From the NCBI GenBank assembly GCA_026873275.1, contig JANTUC010000015.1, positions 682,001-746,000 of the forward strand: a stretch of 64,000 nucleotides of DNA, written 5' to 3'. This document shows positions 1 to 10,684 of this stretch, piece by piece. The position numbers and the translations under genes were made by a program. The notes under the pieces were generated by a model, which was given only the letters and a program-made list of their open reading frames with translations, searched no databases and was not told the origin of the DNA. How positions within the stretch are numbered: the stretch's first letter is position 1; each line of letters begins with the position of its first letter. The stretch comes from Pseudopithomyces maydicus (Eukaryota; Ascomycota; Dothideomycetes; Pleosporales; Didymosphaeriaceae).

Positions 1-397
1 CGCGGACGTAGTACCAGTCGATGTCCTGGGGAGGAGCTCCTTGGAGTCTACGATTTGTTAGGCATGTCTGCTCACAGTGGAAAACTTCGAAATACGTACG
101 GCCAGTCTTGACGGTATCAACCCAGCCTGTAGATAATGCAGTCAGCAAATTATCCCCCAGCGACGGGATTCAGGCTTTCCCTTCACCCGCTGAGTAGAAA
201 CGAACCTGGGCTGAAGAATTGTTAGCACGGTGTTGAAGTTTTAGGGTTGTAATAATACGTACATGGGAAGCTTTCCCTGGCGCTTCAAGAACGCGGCATA
301 GGCGTTGATGAACTTCTGCGCGTCGACGTCCTTAACTGAGACTCCGCTGGCCTGGCGTTAGCTACGAAATTTGGCAGCGGTGCAGCGCATACCCCAT
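1..397 (-). pseudogene. RPS19: Ribosomal protein S19 (eS19)-like 5' part, broken or partial
   Basis: Reading leftwards from 397, a tiny first exon (397-393) splices over a 46-nt intron (392-347) to give MGGVSVKDVDAQKFINAYA, continuing AFLKRQGKLPM. This is the conserved start of small-subunit protein eS19. Further pieces follow: WVDTVKTG (about 129-107), then after a GTACGT intron the segment ending PPQDIDWYYVR at the window edge. Two things do not fit a working gene. The join after KLP does not reach WVDTVK in frame with any obvious splice pair. In the exon near 1-45 the expected KELPPQ needs one more C than the sequence has (ctcctcccc). It could be a decayed copy, or a true gene with base errors, since the window shows homopolymer errors elsewhere. 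The rest of the gene lies outside the window. Identity is fairly sure; pseudogene status is not. Confidence 0.6.
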
Positions 398-1133
398 TTT
401 GATTGATTGCTAGGGATTAGTTGGAAGGAGGGCGAGGGTGTCGGCGGAGATCGTTGTCGATTGTCAGGTCGAAGTCTTCAAAGACGTTGGCGCTGCGGCT
501 TGGTGTGCGGTGGATTTCGCGTTCGCTTAATTTAGTGCAGGGTGCTACGGAAAATTGGTCGGGCCGAGTCTAGCAGTGAACCATCACATGAGTAGTGCTC
601 AGTGCACACCTCGCCCCTCTGACATGGGAACATCATTAGCTTTGCGTTTCATCAGGATGCGCCTGCGACTTGCTTATGCTCGATATGCTCTGATACCGTG
701 ACCTATAGAGGCAAATGCGTCAATTCACTCAATGTCTCTATGTGTGTGCCTTATGGCTACTGAGCACGACAAATCTGCGTATCAGCACTCATGTATAAAT
801 CCAATTGAACATAGCTGAGAGGACATTCATGGTGGATAGACAGCCCCACAACGTATCAGTGCTATAAGCACGGTAGCCATGGCGGTAGTAGCCTTGCCTC
901 GTTTATCGGATAGAGCTGGGCGGAGTCTCACCCGAGCGTCTCCCCCAACACGGCCACGGCCAAGTTTTACAATTTAAGTATAAGATGGCATCGATTACTC
1001 TGTGCACATTGTATATTACACTAGATATCCTATCGCTCTTCTGTCATTCTTGATCAACACAATATTCAAAGCCCTGATAATACATATATACATATATATA
1101 TATAATCAAACCGCTGAGAATTGACCAACAAGC
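398..1133. other. Intergenic, promoter side of the RPS19-like and sulfotransferase-like genes
   Basis: No coding pattern is seen on either strand. The last 100 bases before 1134 are AT-rich with a long TA-alternating tract (about 1081-1104). Confidence 0.5.
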
Positions 1134-1948
1134 ATGCCCACCTACGAGCCAAGATCCGAATCGGGATACAAGCCTGTTGTGGTCCTCCACCTCGCCATGC
1201 CACGCACAGGTTCCCTCTCCATGATGGCCGCCTACCGTATACTTGGCTATACAACACATCATGGCTTCGATTCCGCGTCAACACCCTCTCACCAAGCCCT
1301 CTGGGACCGTGCTGTCGAGGGCAAGTTTGGACGCGCTCCACGCTTTACCCGGGCAGACTATGAGACCGAGCAGTTTCTGGGTCCATATCAAGTTCTCTGC
1401 GATTACCCCACGGTGTGGTTTGCCGAAGAATTTCTAGAACTATGGCCTGAAGCAAAAGTGATCTTGGTTGAGCGCGACGTTGATAAATGGGAAAAGTCCT
1501 TTCGAGAACAAGTTGTACCCTCTTTTTTACGTGGAAGGCTACAATTCTACGCAAGTGTATTGATCCGTGGGTGTCTGCGCGTTTTGCTACTACGATTTGG
1601 AATTGTTTCCAGGATCATTTTCACTGCCATGATCAAGAGGGCCTGAGTAGGAATACGAGGGAAACGTACCTGCGGCATAATGAGTGGGTTAAGAAGAACG
1701 TGCCGGAGGACAGGCTACTTGTGTATGAGCTGGGAAGCGGCTGGGGTCCTTTATGTGATTTCTTATGCAAGAAGGTACCTGATGAGCCGTTTCCCTGGCT
1801 GAATGAGGGCAAAGAGTTCGAGGTTTGGATGCGCAAGATTCAGAGGGACATCTTGATTAGGGGTTTGAAAATTATCGGGCGCGCGGTGGCAGCACCAGTG
1901 TGCATCGCTCTTGTGACTTGGGCAGCATGGAAATTGAATCTGCATTGA
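1134..1948 (+). CDS. Sulfotransferase-like P-loop protein, reading frame interrupted
   Basis: Resembles the fungal P-loop family (sulfotransferase-type fold, often misnamed NAD-dependent epimerase). The N-terminal part has the nucleotide-binding strand-loop HLAMPRTGSLS (about residues 20-30) and ILVERDVDKWEKS. The C-terminal part has the family block YLRHNEWVKKNVPEDRLL followed by GSGWGPLCDFL and PFPWLNE, and ends in a hydrophobic tail anchor (about 1869-1939). The two parts lie in different frames. Reading A: a 56-nt intron 1557-1612 (GTATTG...TTCCAG) gives 252 aa but removes the middle helix. Reading B: no intron and one base lost near 1640-1650 gives 271 aa and keeps the hydrophobic segment that precedes this block in relatives. 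Reading B fits the family better, and a single-base error or a young pseudogene would both explain it. The substrate is unknown. Confidence 0.65.
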
Positions 1949-2020
1949 TTTTGAGAGGAAGTAAGCTTTTACGTTGTAAGATAGTGCCCCAAAGTCATAT
2001 CGTGCAGCTTGAAGACTGAA

Positions 2021-3586
2021 TTAATTCACTTCCGAAATAGATACATTACCGAACCTGGCTACACCATCGAAGGAGACCAAACCATTTGTCCCGTGCATAT
2101 AAGCTGCATCATCCAACTGCATCACAGGCGACTCATCGAAAAAGATACTGAAGCTCTGTCCAACTGCCTCAACTCGAACGTGATGGTCGAAACCTAAGGA
2201 CACGGTTACATCCTCAGCCAAAACTGTTGTTTCTACTCCATCACCGTTCAACCTCTTGAAAAACAATTTGCCCGCAGTGGAAAGCCCTACGTAGTAACCC
2301 TTCGCTTTGGTAGCCCCCAGAGTGATGTTCGAGACCCTGAAAACTATACCTGCATTGGCTGTCGTACTAATAATACCGTTTGGTAAGGTGACTATTGCAT
2401 CGAAGATCTGATCTGCGAAGTTGGTGTCTAAAGTGGCGACAACGCCGTCTTCTGTGTTGCTCGTAATTTCTAGCTTGCTGTCGATTGCACGTGCATCACC
2501 CTGCTCTCCATAAATCTTCCATCCGACAAGATCACCATCTGCAAAATTGTCTTTGACAAGCATTTGTATCGGCTGGATGGTACCATCTTCATTGAAGTAC
2601 ATGCGGTCGTAACACAGGACTCGATGGTTACCATCAGTTTCGCTGAGGGGCCGGCGATGGTAGATGATATAATAGATGTCCGTATTCGGGATGTGAATGA
2701 CTCCATTGTGACCACTGCCTCGAGCGACAGCGCTGTCCTGCTGCAAGATCCTCGTTCCGTTCACACCGAGAAACGGTCCCAGCGGCGAGTCTGCCATGGC
2801 GTATGATACTGCGTAGTCGGGACCGGTCCAGCCGCCTTCTGACCACATGAGATAGTATTTCCCTCCCCGTTTGAGCATTTGCGGGCCTTCTACATAGTTA
2901 ATAGGAGTGATTTCTTTGAAAGTTGTGCCGTCCTCAAATTGGCTCAGGGATATCATGTCTTCATTCAATTTCGCTACGTTCGCAAAATTATGTCCTCCGT
3001 AGTAGATATATGCTTGACCATCCTCATCGTCGATGAAGACATCTTGGTCGATTGGTTGAGCGCCATTGCTGTAATTACCGATGAGAGGCTTTCCAATGGC
3101 ATCCACGTAGGGTCCTTCGGGCCGATCCGATACGGCAACGCCAATACCGCCGATTAGTCCCTCCAGCGCCTCTGTCTCCTGAAGATCGTTGGCACCAAAG
3201 TAAATGTAGTACTTCCCGTTCCTAAAAACAGGTGCAGGAGCCCAGACGGCTTTGTTTGCCCACGTGACATCCTTAATGGTCAGAATATTGGGATGCTTAG
3301 TCCAGTGGATCAGGTCAGGACTGGAAAAGGCATCCAGATAGATTTGTTCCTCGTACGCATATGATGCCGTAGGGAATACCCAGTATTGACCTTCGTATAT
3401 GGCCGTATCGGGATCTGCATACCAGCCGTCTACAAAGGGGTTACCAGCCTCGGAAGTGGTGTAATTAAGAATCTGGGAAGGTAAGGGTTTATCATCTGTA
3501 GTATTCGAAGCCACCACGCCAGCTGAATACAACAGTAGTGTAGCGACCAGACATCCCGCAGAGGTCGAGAAGAGACGTCCCGTCAT
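2021..3586 (-). CDS. Secreted glycoside hydrolase family 43 protein
   Basis: Intronless, 521 aa. I start at 3586 because the protein then opens with a clear signal peptide (MTGRLFSTSAGCLVATLLLY); the upstream in-frame extension has none. The five-bladed beta-propeller of GH43 is visible. The base Asp is in WYADPD (Asp58), followed by WAPAPVF. The pKa-tuning Asp is in QPIDQDVFIDD and the acid Glu is in NYVEGPQM. After about residue 350 comes a second beta-sandwich domain of the concanavalin/LamG type, probably carbohydrate-binding. GH43 enzymes remove arabinofuranosyl or xylosyl units from arabinan and xylan; which one is cut here cannot be told from sequence. Several N-glycosylation sequons fit secretion. 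It ends only 72 bases from the sulfotransferase-like gene, tail to tail. Confidence 0.88.
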   Translation of the reverse strand: MTGRLFSTSAGCLVATLLLYSAGVVASNTTDDKPLPSQILNYTTSEAGNPFVDGWYADPDTAIYEGQYWVFPTASYAYEEQIYLDAFSSPDLIHWTKHPNILTIKDVTWANKAVWAPAPVFRNGKYYIYFGANDLQETEALEGLIGGIGVAVSDRPEGPYVDAIGKPLIGNYSNGAQPIDQDVFIDDEDGQAYIYYGGHNFANVAKLNEDMISLSQFEDGTTFKEITPINYVEGPQMLKRGGKYYLMWSEGGWTGPDYAVSYAMADSPLGPFLGVNGTRILQQDSAVARGSGHNGVIHIPNTDIYYIIYHRRPLSETDGNHRVLCYDRMYFNEDGTIQPIQMLVKDNFADGDLVGWKIYGEQGDARAIDSKLEITSNTEDGVVATLDTNFADQIFDAIVTLPNGIISTTANAGIVFRVSNITLGATKAKGYYVGLSTAGKLFFKRLNGDGVETTVLAEDVTVSLGFDHHVRVEAVGQSFSIFFDESPVMQLDDAAYMHGTNGLVSFDGVARFGNVSISEVN

Positions 3587-5580
3587 CACCAGTACAAACA
3601 ATGAGGAGAGTTTCTCAGATGTTTCTTCTTGTAAGCAGTGTGCCGGTATTGACCTGAAACTCGAAGTTGATGAACGTGGCCCTCGAGAATGTTTTTGTAG
3701 CAGAAAGTCTGCCAGCGTTGGGAACATGAATAAAATAAGGCCAAGGTTATGGAATGTGAAAACTGGCGAACGAAATCAGTGCCTGCAAAGTGACGTTCCA
3801 ACGAAATGGCAAACCGCGTTAGGAGATGTCGCTAGCGGTACGAAGATTGAATATGAATGAATTCACTATTAGGTGGCATCGATGCTACTGATAAACCATG
3901 CCTACAGGCCCTGGTGCGGAGTCCATTTTCCAGGCATATGCTATGATTTTCGCATTGCGCAAGCGAGCAAGCACGGCGTGGTCGAAGCCTGAACGCGGAA
4001 GGTTTGCTTTAGGAGCCGGAATCCAGGTGTGACTTTGTGAGGATCCCACACCATCCCACCTTACATTTTAGGTACCGCGTTTTGACGGTAGCGTGGCGCT
4101 AAGCATGTCAACAGGGGTAAGTCAACCACAGAGTGTCTATCAACCACGATAAGTGCCTTTACGGGAATCTGTTCGCATGCGACTGGTCCAAGGAAGCCAG
4201 GTCAGATGAACGTATAGCCGATGACTACCTGCCCGGTGTGGAGTCGCGGGGCTGCGAGCAATGCCACGAGGGCAGAGAAGATCGAACCCAGCCTGTGAGC
4301 AGGTCGTCACGGCTGCGGGGTAAGCGCATGTAGTAGTAGTTTGAGGGCCCGATGCTTGGGATGCGACGAGAAAGTTTCTAGATGTTGTGTGTTCTGCCAG
4401 GTCACCATGCATGGGCGTAGTTGATCCCGAGAGTTCTGCTGCTACGCATCTGGGGGACACTATCATGCCAGAGAGCTGGCAGCTACCTGTAGGGGTTCGC
4501 AGCCAGTGTACACGGCAGGTCGAAGATTCAAGCACACTCCCGTAGGGCCATCTCTTTCATGTTGCGATGGCTCTCGGGTAGGATCGATTGCCGATCTCAT
4601 GCACCGCTGAGAGCCGTTGATGCCTCGCAGGGTCAGTCGGATAAGGCGTACATAGACAGACATGCTCATTCTGATCTGGAAGCCGCCCGTAGACATGAGT
4701 TGGAAGCCCTGAGCCCGTAGACATACCACGCGTCGCAGCTGCTGGACAGCGACGTGATCTTCAGCGATTAGACCGGTGGGTCCATGGTGGATTTTTTCCC
4801 TGGTGGAGCTGGGCGGGTGGGGGAAGGAAGAAAAGTCGCGATAGGGCTGCTAGCGAAGGCGCGTCGGTCGCGCGCCGCCAACTGGGAACTGACATCATTG
4901 CTGGACTGCACTGCACTGCATCGCGCTGACTCCCCCGGCCAAAAAAGGAACAACTGACTGGGCGTCCACCTCGCAGCGTGCGGCCGTGGATGTGGTGTTG
5001 CGATCGTTCACTGCCTGCGCCCGCCACCCTCCACCGCGTGCTTCGTTATGGTCCAGTACAGCAGCATGGCGGCATCGCACTGACGTGGCTGCAAGATGCC
5101 AGCGCCCGCAAACACCGGCTGGGTGCGTCCAAGACATCCCCTTCCCTCATAGCAAAAGCGTCTCCAACGTGCGCGCGAGCCTCCGCCACGGCTCTCCAGG
5201 CACCGGCCGCTCTCCACCAACACCGCAGTCACGCTGCGCTCTTTCACCCGCCATTGGTCGGTTGGCCTTGCGTGCTTGTTCCTCATCCGCATCCCGCCCG
5301 CCGCACGCCCCATTGAATATACATTCAGCCATCTGGCACGCAACCCGGGATGGAGCCTCATTCGCACCCTTCCACGTCTCACAATGGAACGCGTCTCCTT
5401 CCACAGACCCTCCTCCTGCTGCTGAGGACATGCCTGGCTGGTCCGAGCAACCACCCTGACCCAGTGGCTTACACCGACCTTTCCGCCGCCCCGTCTATAA
5501 GACGCCCTGTCGTCGACTTCCTCTGCCTCCTGAACCCCTTTGCTCGTCGTGGAGATAGCTTATCGTTGACCTGGGTGGGC
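3587..5580. other. Long intergenic region between divergent genes
   Basis: Promoter region shared by the GH43 gene (left) and the hydrolase-phosphatase gene (right). The open frames seen here have no family signature and overlap on both strands. The last 230 bases before 5581 are pyrimidine-rich and look like 5' leader; a frame open from 5350 could lengthen the downstream protein by 77 residues. Confidence 0.45.
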
Positions 5581-7755
5581 ATGCTCAAGTTGACAGCCTT
5601 GTGTGGTATCGGATCTGCCCTCTGGATATGGAGCAAGCCCGACAAAAAGGGAAAGAGGGCTGCCTCTTTGGAGGGCTCCACCCATGCAGCAGATGCGGCC
5701 GATGTTGGTAAGTCGTCCCGTACCGCACTCCCGTGACGCCTGTCCCAAGTCTCGGGATCATCACGTGGTACTGCATGCTTCATCTCTACCTATCTTGATG
5801 TCCATATGGCCATGCGTAGATACCCTAAAACCGTTCACACCTATCCCGTCTTTTGCATGCTAATACATCCAGATACTGTTGCTACTGACCCCGGTTTGCT
5901 CAAGAAGCATTCCACCATCCGCAGCTTCACCGTACATGCCACTGGCTTTACCTACCCTGGCATTCGTACCTTCTACAGGCCTCATTCGCAAGACCAAAAG
6001 CTTCCGCAGAAACCTCGACCTGTACCTCTCCTGGTTTTCATTCATGGCTTGGGAGGCTCTGTCGCCCAGTTTAACCCCATCCTGATCAGTCTTTCGAACC
6101 TCGCTTCGTGCCTAGCGATTGACCTGCCGGGTTGCGGTCGTTCATTGTTCGCGCCTACAGAGTGGGAGGCATACACTACCGAGGCCCTTGTTCAACTCCT
6201 TGCTACTGCCATCGAGGCCCACCGAGATAGGGATGCCGACCAGAAAGTTGTTTTGATTGGTCACAGCATGGGATGTTCTTTGGCCGCCCTGCTCGCCTCA
6301 TCCACCTCACCATATGCCCATCTCATTGCCGAACATGTTAGCGGTCTCATCGCCATTTGTCCCAAATCAGATCCGCCTACCGAGAATCAAACTAGACAGT
6401 TACAAAAGGCTACTGCAATACCTGCAATTTTGTTTGATTTGATCAGGAGATGGGACCGAAGAGGAGGGTTGAACAGTGCTAGTGTCTCACGTATGACGGG
6501 TCCCGATGCCGACGAGGATACGAAGAAGCTTCAGCTTCGCTTCAACCGCCAAAGCCGGTCCAAGGCTTGGCAGAGAATGGCAAGGGGAATGTGTCCCGAT
6601 TACTCCACAGGTGTTCCAAAAGGAGGTCTTCCTGGACGAGAAGTGTGGGCAGGATTGATACTGCCTGTGTTCCTCGCTGCAGGAGCAGCAGATCAAACCA
6701 CACCGCCTGAAAACGTTAAGCGCATTGTCGAATTCCTGGGTCGGGACGTGGCCGCCATTGAACCTCCAAGCGAAAAAGCCAGTTTGCCAATCGCTGCTGC
6801 GCCAATCGACCCAGCACGTGTTGACCCGGAAATGATGCAGCCTAAACACCAAGACTCCGGGGTTGATGCCAAAGATTTAGATGTAGATGGCGCCACCATG
6901 AGCCGAACTTCGTCCTCGCACTACTCTCGAGACCAGACATCTGCTCACACCATGACCGTTACTTCAACTGCTGAGAGTTCTGCGACTAGCGATGCTGCTA
7001 CGGACCCGGCAGATCTGGTCGCATCAAACCTCCCTATACCCTACCCACGTCGATTGGTTGTGAAAACAAACATCTTACCGAAGCCTGCCGCCCACTCTCT
7101 TCTTTTTGCTCCCACTAGCTCGCGTATTATATCAGGTCTCATTGGTGGGTTCCTCTCCGACCATATCGATCCTCGCCTCTCGCTTGCTTGGCAGCTTCAA
7201 TACTTGTCGACGGAGGGTAAGTGGGACGTCAAGAATTTCAAGAAATGGCAGGCAGTACCGCCGGTCTCGAAGCCAATCGCAAACACGTTTCGCGCCATGA
7301 AAACGCTCCGCGAAGTTGATGAAGAACACTCTCCCAAGATCTTCGTCCAGCAGTGGGCAGGTAAAATCCGCGCAGTTGTTGACATCAGTCACGATTCTCC
7401 AGTCTATGATCCCAAAGGCCTTGAGACAGGTGGTATTGCGTATTATAAGTTCCCCACAGTCTCGAAACAACCCCCGACAAAAGACGAAGTGCACGCATTC
7501 ATCGAACTGATCGACACACTTCAAGATAACCGCAAAGATGATGGCAAGACTCTTATCGGTGTACACTGTCACTACGGCTTCAACCGCACCGGCTTCTTTG
7601 TCGTTAGCTATCTTATCGAGAAACTAGGTTACAAAGTCCAGGATGCCATTGATGAATTCCAAAGAGCTCGACCGCCGGGCATTAGACACAATCATTTCAT
7701 CGACGAACTACACGTTCGCTATTTTCCCGGTCTAAAGAAGGCTCCTACACTGTAG
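5581..7755 (+). CDS. Alpha/beta-hydrolase fused to a dual-specificity (RNA triphosphatase-like) cysteine phosphatase
   Basis: Two exons, 5581-5707 and 5873-7755 (165-nt intron, GTAAGT...ATCCAG), 669 aa. The N-terminus has a hydrophobic anchor (MLKLTALCGIGSALWIW) followed by a basic stretch, so the protein is probably membrane-tethered. The hydrolase half shows the oxyanion strand FIHGLGG, the nucleophile elbow GHSMG and an acid strand AAGAADQTT. The likely catalytic His comes much later in AHSLLFAPTS. The intervening roughly 100 residues (about 6745-7075) are Ser/Thr/Asp-rich linker. The C-terminal third is a cysteine phosphatase with signature VHCHYGFNRTG (C-x5-R), closest in wording to the triphosphatase domain of mRNA capping enzymes. 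Fusion of a lipase-like and a phosphatase domain is unusual. Substrates are unknown. Confidence 0.82.
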
Positions 7756-8332
7756 CGTTCATAGCGTTCATGTCACTTTTTCCTTTCCAGCCTGTCACTG
7801 TAGAATATTGTTACCGAACTATTTGGGTATTGGCGACGCGTCTGGCGTTTTTAGGAAGTAATATATGCCAAAATTTACTTGGCCTGTTAGATAGCGTGGG
7901 ACGGCTCGTAGCCTACGTCGCTGGCTAGAAGCCTGTCACCAGACGATGTTTCTCGAATGAACATGGACATTTTCTCTACTTTGAAATCACTGCCATGACG
8001 GACATGTTTGCCATATATCCGCCGCGCGAGGCCTACAATGTGATATGCAGTAGTTGTTTTTGCCATTGCGGTAGTGGCCAGGTTGGGTCAGAGTGAATGT
8101 TTGCTGCCGAAATAGGTTAAGCGCGTAAGCGGTCGCACCTGCCCGGTTAGAAAGCTAGTCCAATGATAACAGAACAAGCTGAGGATCTGTAACTGCGGGC
8201 TAAGCATCTTTTTAGAAGGTTTTTTGGACCAACGAATCGGCATCCAAGGACTATCGCAAGTATGCCGTCCGTGTCGCTATACCGGTTATTTATTCATCGC
8301 CGATTGGAAACGACTACGTTAAGTTGCCACCG
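7756..8332. other. Intergenic, nothing recognised
   Basis: The 3' flank of the hydrolase-phosphatase gene and the region before the MYND remnant. No coding or RNA signal seen. Confidence 0.5.
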
Positions 8333-8700
8333 ATGGCTTCGATTTCGCCACCAGCTACATATAGAGACAGCGATACTCCAGCACAAGCTTCCGAATCAGG
8401 TGAGCAGAAGAGGGGAAAATGCTTCACGTGTGACGCTTCCCAGGCCAAGAACGGAGAGGCGTTACTCAGGTGTTCTGCATGCAAGTTTGCTCAATATTGT
8501 TCTATCGACTATCAGAGGGCAGATTGTTTGAAATATATATAGATTTATGGCTCGTTGAAGGATCCGGCTGACTCTGTTTAGTGTCATGCTACCGAAAAGC
8601 TTGGTACTGCGTTGGAAATGGATTTGAAAGGTCGTGTAGGATTGTTCTCATATCGTTCGTGGTACGATCTTTGGAAAATCAGATTGAGGGTTGGGTTATG
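8333..8700 (+). pseudogene. Decayed MYND-type zinc finger gene
   Basis: From ATG 8333 the frame reads a Ser/Pro-rich start, then CFTCDASQAKNGEALLRCSA followed by CKFAQYCS. These are the first Zn-binding Cys pairs of a MYND finger (C-x2-C ... C-x2-C-x4-YCS). The second half should read like CQ-x-ADW-x2-H-x3-C but here is YQRADCLKY, so a zinc-binding Cys, the conserved Trp and the His are gone. Two of these changes (Cys to Tyr, His to Tyr) are explained by C:G to T:A transitions. The frame then stops at 8540. A plausible acceptor (CTGTTTAG, ends 8580-8581) leads to 40 more coding-like residues (8582-8700, starting CHATEKL), but the matching donor is missing. I read this as a degraded two-exon gene; the parent protein is unknown. 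Confidence 0.5.
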
Positions 8701-8976
8701 AATGGATGTCTGAGCAGTAGTTGGGATCACAGAATACAGCACAACATTTCTACAGAATTGTCTATGTAAGCCGTGTCATGGATAAGAAGAGCACAGTTGA
8801 GTTCAATGAGTGTATTGTGTATCTGAAACTAGTTCGGTGGTCATAGACTGTTCCAATACCCTAGCTGACACTAAAGTTACTCCTTGGTACCCAAGGCTGT
8901 CCAGAAGCGATCGACTGTGTCAGATGCATGCAGCAAGAGTCTTCTCCAAAATGGCGCCCCAGGTAGAGGACGACCT

Positions 8977-10684
8977 CTACTCAGCACCGCCACCACCACT
9001 GACATCTACAAAAGACACATTTCTGCCATATGCATCTTGACGAACGTTAAGATGAGGTCTGGGTGGTATAATCTCTTCCTCCCTCTGTGGTTTGCATCCA
9101 CCTACCTCACAGTCCCCACATACGGTGTCACTATCCGCTCGAGCACTCCGGTTGCCCGGAGAATCCTCCATTTTCCAACCGTTTAGCCGATCCCACATGG
9201 AAGTCTTCTGGTTATCGCCTCGATCTCTCAACGCTGTACGTATATCTGCTTCTGATCGTGTGGACCAGAACTCTCGTGTGGCGAGACTGAACGGGTAGAG
9301 CACCTTGGCGCTCATCGAATGAACCTGGTCCTTCATCCTTTGCGGGGCTATTGCCGCAATGACATTGATGTCGTTGATGATCTGATCGCAATACATCTCC
9401 AGCGGTAGGTCGTTGACGTCTTCACCGAAAGGATTCTCAATTTCGTTGCCGATGTACAGCATACTAAGTACAATGTATGCAGTAACCACACATATTGGGA
9501 TACACAACCATCTAGTGACGGCAGTCAACTGGAACGGAAGTGTGATAATGTACACCCAACTAATCTGGCTGATCGTGATCTGATAGGCGAGAGGCAAAGG
9601 TGTGTTCAAGACTCTATCAGTGGTAGCAAGGACTCCATGAAGGTCGTGAACGTTGTTCGTAGCCTGCATCTGCGCAATGCCCAAGGTAAACGTCCCCAAG
9701 TCAAACTGTTCCGTCAAGTATGCCGAGAGATGCGATAAAATCTCCAAGGGAAGATTGCCAACTGGTCTCTTCGCTTGCTTTATGGTTTTTCGTGGATTGG
9801 CCCGAGCCATGGGAACTCGCAAGATAGAACCGAGCTTTTTGTACATTTGAGCCTTTTCGGGTTCAGGAATATCTCCGGCTGCTCGAGCAAAGGTGTCGAG
9901 GTGCGCGACAAATGGGCATAAGTCATCGTAACCCACGTACGGCTCAAAGCGTAGCCTATGTTTGAGGGCGATAACGAAGGCAGAGATCTGTGCGTGACGT
10001 TAGCATGGTTGATCGAAATACTGTCACGAGAACAGGAAAACCGCTTTCGGAGTGAACGATTGAACTATTTGAAAGTGCAGTCAAGTCTTCTAAGAGCCTC
10101 AAGCGTTGACGATGTGTCGTGTAGGCAAAGGAAGTTGTGGACTTACTAGATTAAGTGCTGTTGTTTTTCCAATAAGAATTTCTTTGCTATGGGGCTCTTC
10201 TCCCTCCTTCACGTGTAGCCAGATATGGCGAGCAAGCGAGGTGCTTGATGCCCCGAGATGTGCCCACATCCGACGGCCCTCCATATATCGTTCGTATGCT
10301 GTCTGGCTTCGCAGATTAAGAGCCAGACCAACAAGGAGACCAAGGACAGTTATAACGATGGGGTGAACGTCGACTATCGTTATCAGTATGGTATTTACCA
10401 ATTTTAGTAGCATTTACATACTTAGTTGTACCTTTTCAGAGATGAGTGTAATGACAGTAGCCCAAAGAGCGGTTCCCAAGAGCGGCAGTACCAGCTTCGG
10501 AGCAATACTACCGTGCAATCGCAAAGCTCTTGGCCATTTCGAGTGTCGATTGATATCACGAGGCCCAACCTGTCTCTGATCAATCAATGTTTCGAGGGGA
10601 TGCCTACGAACTTACGAAGTAAGAGTGCAAACTCGTGTGGGCCCGTTTTACTTGACCACGTCTCGGGCGAAACAGAGAGACCAT
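8977..10684 (-). CDS. Bestrophin-like (UPF0187) anion channel
   Basis: Four exons: 10684-10616, 10569-10422, 10373-10147 and 9987-8977. All junctions are in frame with GT-AG borders (introns of 46, 48 and 159 nt), giving 484 aa. Family hallmarks: helix one GTALWATVITLIS, then TVLGLLVGLALNLRSQTAYERYMEGRRMW, the block most typical of fungal/bacterial bestrophin-like proteins. In the last exon come PLPLAYQITISQISWVYI and then IGNEIENPFGEDVNDLPLE, which corresponds to the conserved acidic NPFG-x-D-x-ND-LP segment. Four or more membrane helices are visible. Relatives are chloride or other small-anion channels; the fungal members are largely uncharacterised. The C-terminus ends in a Gly-rich tail. 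Confidence 0.88.

Noticed and set aside
4986..5459. Overlapping 148-157 codon frames on both strands upstream of the hydrolase-phosphatase
   Set aside because: GC-rich leader/promoter sequence; no family pattern and mutual overlap on opposite strands.
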